DNA from: B1Sed10-231 sp046483385
Lineage (GTDB): Bacteria; Planctomycetota; Brocadiia; SM23-32
Direction of reading: 5' to 3'
NCBI GenBank assembly: GCA_046483385.1
Contig: JAWODG010000095.1
Span: forward strand, 1-14,995
Length of the DNA: 14,995 bases
Shown here: positions 13,043-14,995 of the stretch, piece after piece
Layout: the number at the start of each line of letters is the position of its first letter
Position numbering within the stretch: the first letter of the stretch is position 1
The notes under the pieces: model-generated
Told to the model about the DNA's origin: nothing
The model's database searches: none
Seen by the model: only the letters and a program-made list of their open reading frames with translations
Program-made: the position numbers and the translations under genes

Positions 13043-13071
13043 TTTACAGCCGGCCCCCCGGGACGTATGAT
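13043..13071 (+). promoter_or_regulatory. Sigma70-type promoter for the RAM-domain gene
   Basis: TTTACA (13043-13048), a 17-nt spacer and TATGAT (13066-13071), each 5/6 to consensus. The predicted start near 13078 gives a leader of about 43 nt to ATG 13121. It shows that the gene need not depend on parB transcription, and it argues against the in-frame ATG at 13067, which lies inside the -10 box. Confidence 0.65.
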
Positions 13072-13120
13072 TCGCCAGAGCAGGCCAGGCGCACTGAACC
13101 CCTGTGAGATGGAGGCATAC

Positions 13121-13411
13121 ATGGTTACAGCCATAGTCCTGATCAACGCGCGACGGGACATGATCAGCGAGACAGCGCAGGCACTGACGGAGCTGGAGGC
13201 CGTCTCCGAGGTCTATTCTGTGGCCGGACCGTACGACCTGGTGGCCATCATCCGCGCTCGGGACAACGAGCAGATGGCCGAGATCATCACCGGCAACATG
13301 CTGCGCATGGTGGGTATAGAACAGACGATGACGCTTGTCGCCTTCCGCGCCTACAGCCGGCACGACCTCGAGCGGATGTTCGCCATCGGGATGGAGGAGG
13401 AAGCCGAGTAG
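13121..13411 (+). CDS. Stand-alone Lrp/AsnC ligand-binding (RAM) domain protein
   Basis: The 96-residue product is a single RAM (regulation of amino-acid metabolism) domain, the C-terminal half of Lrp/AsnC regulators without the DNA-binding helix-turn-helix. Typical blocks are VTAIVLINARRD at the start, VSEVYSVAGPYDLVAIIRA in the middle (V..VY.V.G.YDL) and GIEQTMTLVAFRAYSR near the end. Such free domains form rings that bind amino acids and can join full-length Lrp proteins. ATG 13121 has GGAGG 5 nt upstream and a promoter at 13043-13071; the longer reading from 13067 is rejected. It follows parB by 164 nt with parS site 3 between, but a functional tie to partitioning is not implied. Ligand unknown. 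Confidence 0.85.
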   Translation: MVTAIVLINARRDMISETAQALTELEAVSEVYSVAGPYDLVAIIRARDNEQMAEIITGNMLRMVGIEQTMTLVAFRAYSRHDLERMFAIGMEEEAE

Positions 13412-13935
13412 GCCGACACCGGGGGCCTGTAAGCGGCGGCCGGCGAGGTGCTTCCCGCAGCGGGAGGCCACACAGGGCCGGTCACTCAGGGCTTGCGTCG
13501 AGAACCGGTTCACATGCCCGGACGGCGTCTCGTGGGCGTCGCGAGTTTCTGAAGTGGGGCCGCGCGGGACCGGTAACTGCCGCGGGTGTCCCAAAACATG
13601 CGGCACTTGATTTGCATACCCTCCCATGATATTCAAGAGGGCGCGTGCGAGCCCGCGCAAAGCGTAGCGTGGCCGGAGTCGACGGCAATCCGCGTCGAGG
13701 CCATGGAGTGCATATAGGCCGCTTTCTTTCCGGCCCCGCAGACGTTATCATAGACAGAAGAGCCGGGCCTGTATGCTCAGGCGTACCGCTCGTGAAACGC
13801 GCCCACGTTTTTATCTTCATTCCGTCATCGTCGTGCCACCCGGCACGCGTGCGATCCGGCGCGCATGCCAATCGGCGCAGTTCTGGTGCCGAGCCGGCGG
13901 TTCCGGGTGGCGTCGTTCTGGTGGGAGGAGACGCG
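13412..13935 (+). other. 524-nt gene-free region rich in inverted repeats
   Basis: No convincing coding sequence: the plus frame open from 13645 has no ribosome binding site and an arginine/proline-rich, shadow-like translation. Inverted repeats seen are AGGCC/GGCCT (13414-13432), a long stem around a GCTTCCC-GCAGC-GGGAGGC hairpin (about 13451-13469) with outer CCGGC/GCCGG, GGGAC/GTCCC (about 13566-13592), CGACG/CGTCG (about 13680-13697), GGCCG/CGGCC (about 13718-13735) and GCCTG/CAGGC (13767-13782). Weak promoter-like sequences are TTGATT/TATTCA at 13607-13635 and TATCAT at 13746-13751. A CGTG...CACG pair followed by TTTTT ends near 13813 and resembles a weak terminator. I recognise no known RNA family. 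Confidence 0.4.
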
Positions 13936-14754
13936 ATGTCCGATACGACGCAGGAAACGGAGGCCCCCACCTTCGGGGGGCAGCCGCTCAGGGATGTTCC
14001 CGTCCCAAAAGTGGGTTTGTTGCGGGACGACGAGTTCGGCGCCGAGGTGCTCTCCGAGTACCACGACCGCGTCAAGGCCGATTACGACAATAACCCCGCT
14101 CTGCGGATATTCAAGGTGTCGGCGGGAGTTGTGCACGGTTCCAACCCCTTCGCCTGCTGCCTGATAGACAAGATCGTGCGCCCGGAGTTGCGCGTGGCCA
14201 CCCCCGTGGACGTTCAGGCGGTCCTGGACGCCCGGAGCAAGTACGCGGACGCGCCCAACCTGCGCGGCTACTACAAGGACGTGGCACTGGCATTGCGCAG
14301 CATCCGGGAGCCGAACGGCTATCTGGCCGAGCGCCTCAACGAGCAGGTGGGGTTGAAGACCCCGCTGCCCGTGGTGATATTCCTGTCCGGTCTGGAGGTG
14401 ATCAACGATTCGGACAGCCCCTGCGGGCTTTCCTTCGCGTTGGGAGAGAACTCCTACTTGTTCACAGCCTCCATCCTGACGGAGCAATCCGGGCACTTCG
14501 ACAACGAACAGGTGGACCGCAACACGGGCTTGCCCAAGAGCCTTGGCGGCAGCGAACGCTACTACTACGGCACCGAGGAGGGGCTGTCTCGGGTGTACAT
14601 CGGCCGAGGCTGGTCGCTGGACACGATATGGGACGAGCTGGCCAACTCCCAGCCGGACGGGCGTGTGGTGCTGGTCAGCAACCGCGTGCCCGTTTACAAG
14701 GTAAGGTCGCACCCCGCTTTTTCAGATACACCATCCGGGCCGGCCGGAAAATAA
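13936..14754 (+). CDS. Hypothetical protein, reading frame probably broken near its 3' end
   Basis: The frame gives 272 residues of no family I recognise. The start is well supported: GGGAGGAG lies 5 nt before ATG 13936. The first 30 residues are polar and probably disordered; there is no signal peptide or membrane segment. A mixed alpha/beta body follows, with ALRIFKVSAGVVHGSNPFACC (split by a Cys pair near 75), TPLPVVIFLSGLEVIND, LSFALGENSYLFTASIL, RYYYGTEEGLSRVYIGRGWSLDTIWDEL and RVVLVSNRVPVY. After about 14700 the frame turns compositionally poor (HPAFSDTPSGPAGK) and stops at 14752, while the next frame is open, has more G/C at third codon positions, and continues into the following reading frame. 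A one-base frameshift is therefore likely. Function unknown. Confidence 0.6.
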   Translation: MSDTTQETEAPTFGGQPLRDVPVPKVGLLRDDEFGAEVLSEYHDRVKADYDNNPALRIFKVSAGVVHGSNPFACCLIDKIVRPELRVATPVDVQAVLDARSKYADAPNLRGYYKDVALALRSIREPNGYLAERLNEQVGLKTPLPVVIFLSGLEVINDSDSPCGLSFALGENSYLFTASILTEQSGHFDNEQVDRNTGLPKSLGGSERYYYGTEEGLSRVYIGRGWSLDTIWDELANSQPDGRVVLVSNRVPVYKVRSHPAFSDTPSGPAGK

Positions 14755-14995
14755 TGGGACACGGAGAGGGGTTCCTGCTGAAGGAAGATAAATACGTATC
14801 GATCATCGCTCCGGGTAGCTTCCGCGGAGAAGGCACAAAATTTGAATTGTATGTGGAGCTGTACGACGGAGCCAGGGTGACGAAAAAGACGGGAAACCTG
14901 CTTCTGGCCTCCCGGAACAAACTGTTCACCATCAAGTATCGCTTCAACCTTCAGGATATCCGGGACGGCCGCTTCATCCATTCCCTTTCAGTGAA
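14754..14995 (+). CDS. Partial coding frame, probably the continuation of the preceding gene
   Basis: From ATG 14754, which overlaps the preceding stop as TAATG, this frame stays open to the window edge for 80 residues beginning MGHGEGFLLKEDKYVSII. It contains alternating hydrophobic strands (FELYVELYDG, LFTIKYRFNLQDI) suggesting a beta-rich domain. There is no Shine-Dalgarno before the ATG. The same frame is open upstream of the ATG and reads RFFRYTIRAGRKI, which looks like genuine protein, so this is more likely the C-terminal part of the 13936 gene after a frameshift than a new gene started by coupling. Family not recognised; truncated by the window end. Confidence 0.55.
   Translation, partial: MGHGEGFLLKEDKYVSIIAPGSFRGEGTKFELYVELYDGARVTKKTGNLLLASRNKLFTIKYRFNLQDIRDGRFIHSLSV

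Noticed and set aside
13067..13120. Earlier ATG for the RAM-domain gene.
   Set aside because: That ATG lies within the -10 box of the gene's own promoter and lacks a ribosome binding site; ATG 13121 has GGAGG.
13645..13935. Upstream GTG extension of the hypothetical gene at 13936.
   Set aside because: The added ~97 residues look like random G+C-rich translation and contain no ribosome binding site, whereas 13936 has GGGAGGAG.
1..14995. Mobile element, CRISPR array or defence island.
   Set aside because: No transposase, integrase, phage gene, spaced direct repeats or recognisable defence domain was seen on either strand.

Overview
This is a G+C-rich bacterial chromosomal segment. Coding sequences are closely packed, most with good AGGAG-type ribosome binding sites, and there are several sigma70-like promoters (TTGACN / 17 nt / TATAAT-like). 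I see no transposase, phage gene, tRNA, rRNA or CRISPR array. The gene set is mostly housekeeping: arginyl-tRNA synthetase, PRPP synthetase, SurE, ParB, and a fragment of the GTPase YchF. Mixed in are families typical of large environmental genomes: malectin/SGNH, Gfo/Idh/MocA, arylsulfotransferase-like and HD-GYP. No gene here fixes the phylum. A deeply branching, poorly sampled lineage (Armatimonadota- or Planctomycetota-like) is a guess, based on the unusual ArgRS and PRPP synthetase motifs.

Layout. (1) 1-412: a minus-strand promoter followed about 60 nt later by an intrinsic terminator, then a start-less C-terminal remnant of ychF on the plus strand. (2) 443-2709, minus: a receiver/HD-GYP regulator whose phosphoacceptor Asp is Glu, followed by an arylsulfotransferase-like beta-propeller protein. 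(3) 2896-5212, plus: a malectin + SGNH-type esterase gene and a tartrate/D-malate dehydrogenase, 19 nt apart. (4) 5449-9020, minus: the operon prs-argS-HAD hydrolase. (5) 9226-11867, plus, divergent from prs: tandem-ACT protein, surE, a small lipoprotein and an oxidoreductase-like protein, behind a strong promoter and a leader hairpin. (6) 12045-13411, plus: parB with three parS sites (before, inside and after the gene) but no parA beside it, then a stand-alone Lrp-type RAM domain gene with its own promoter. (7) 13412-14995: a 524-nt gene-free stretch rich in inverted repeats, then an unrecognised gene that appears frameshifted near 14700 and runs off the window.

Functional links. prs/argS and surE/ACT form a divergent pair around nucleotide and amino-acid metabolism. 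The SGNH-dehydrogenase pair may de-esterify a carbohydrate-linked substrate and oxidise a released 2-hydroxyacid, but that is inference. The three parS sites make 12.0-13.0 kb a probable ParB loading centre, which suggests the window lies in the origin-proximal part of a chromosome (or on a large replicon).

I found no clear new multi-gene defence or mobile system. The most notable items are the parB/parS cluster without parA, the short promoter-terminator unit at the left edge, and a set of conserved enzymes with altered signature residues (receiver E59, ArgRS HIGH motif, Prs insertion, HAD K12, oxidoreductase REP).
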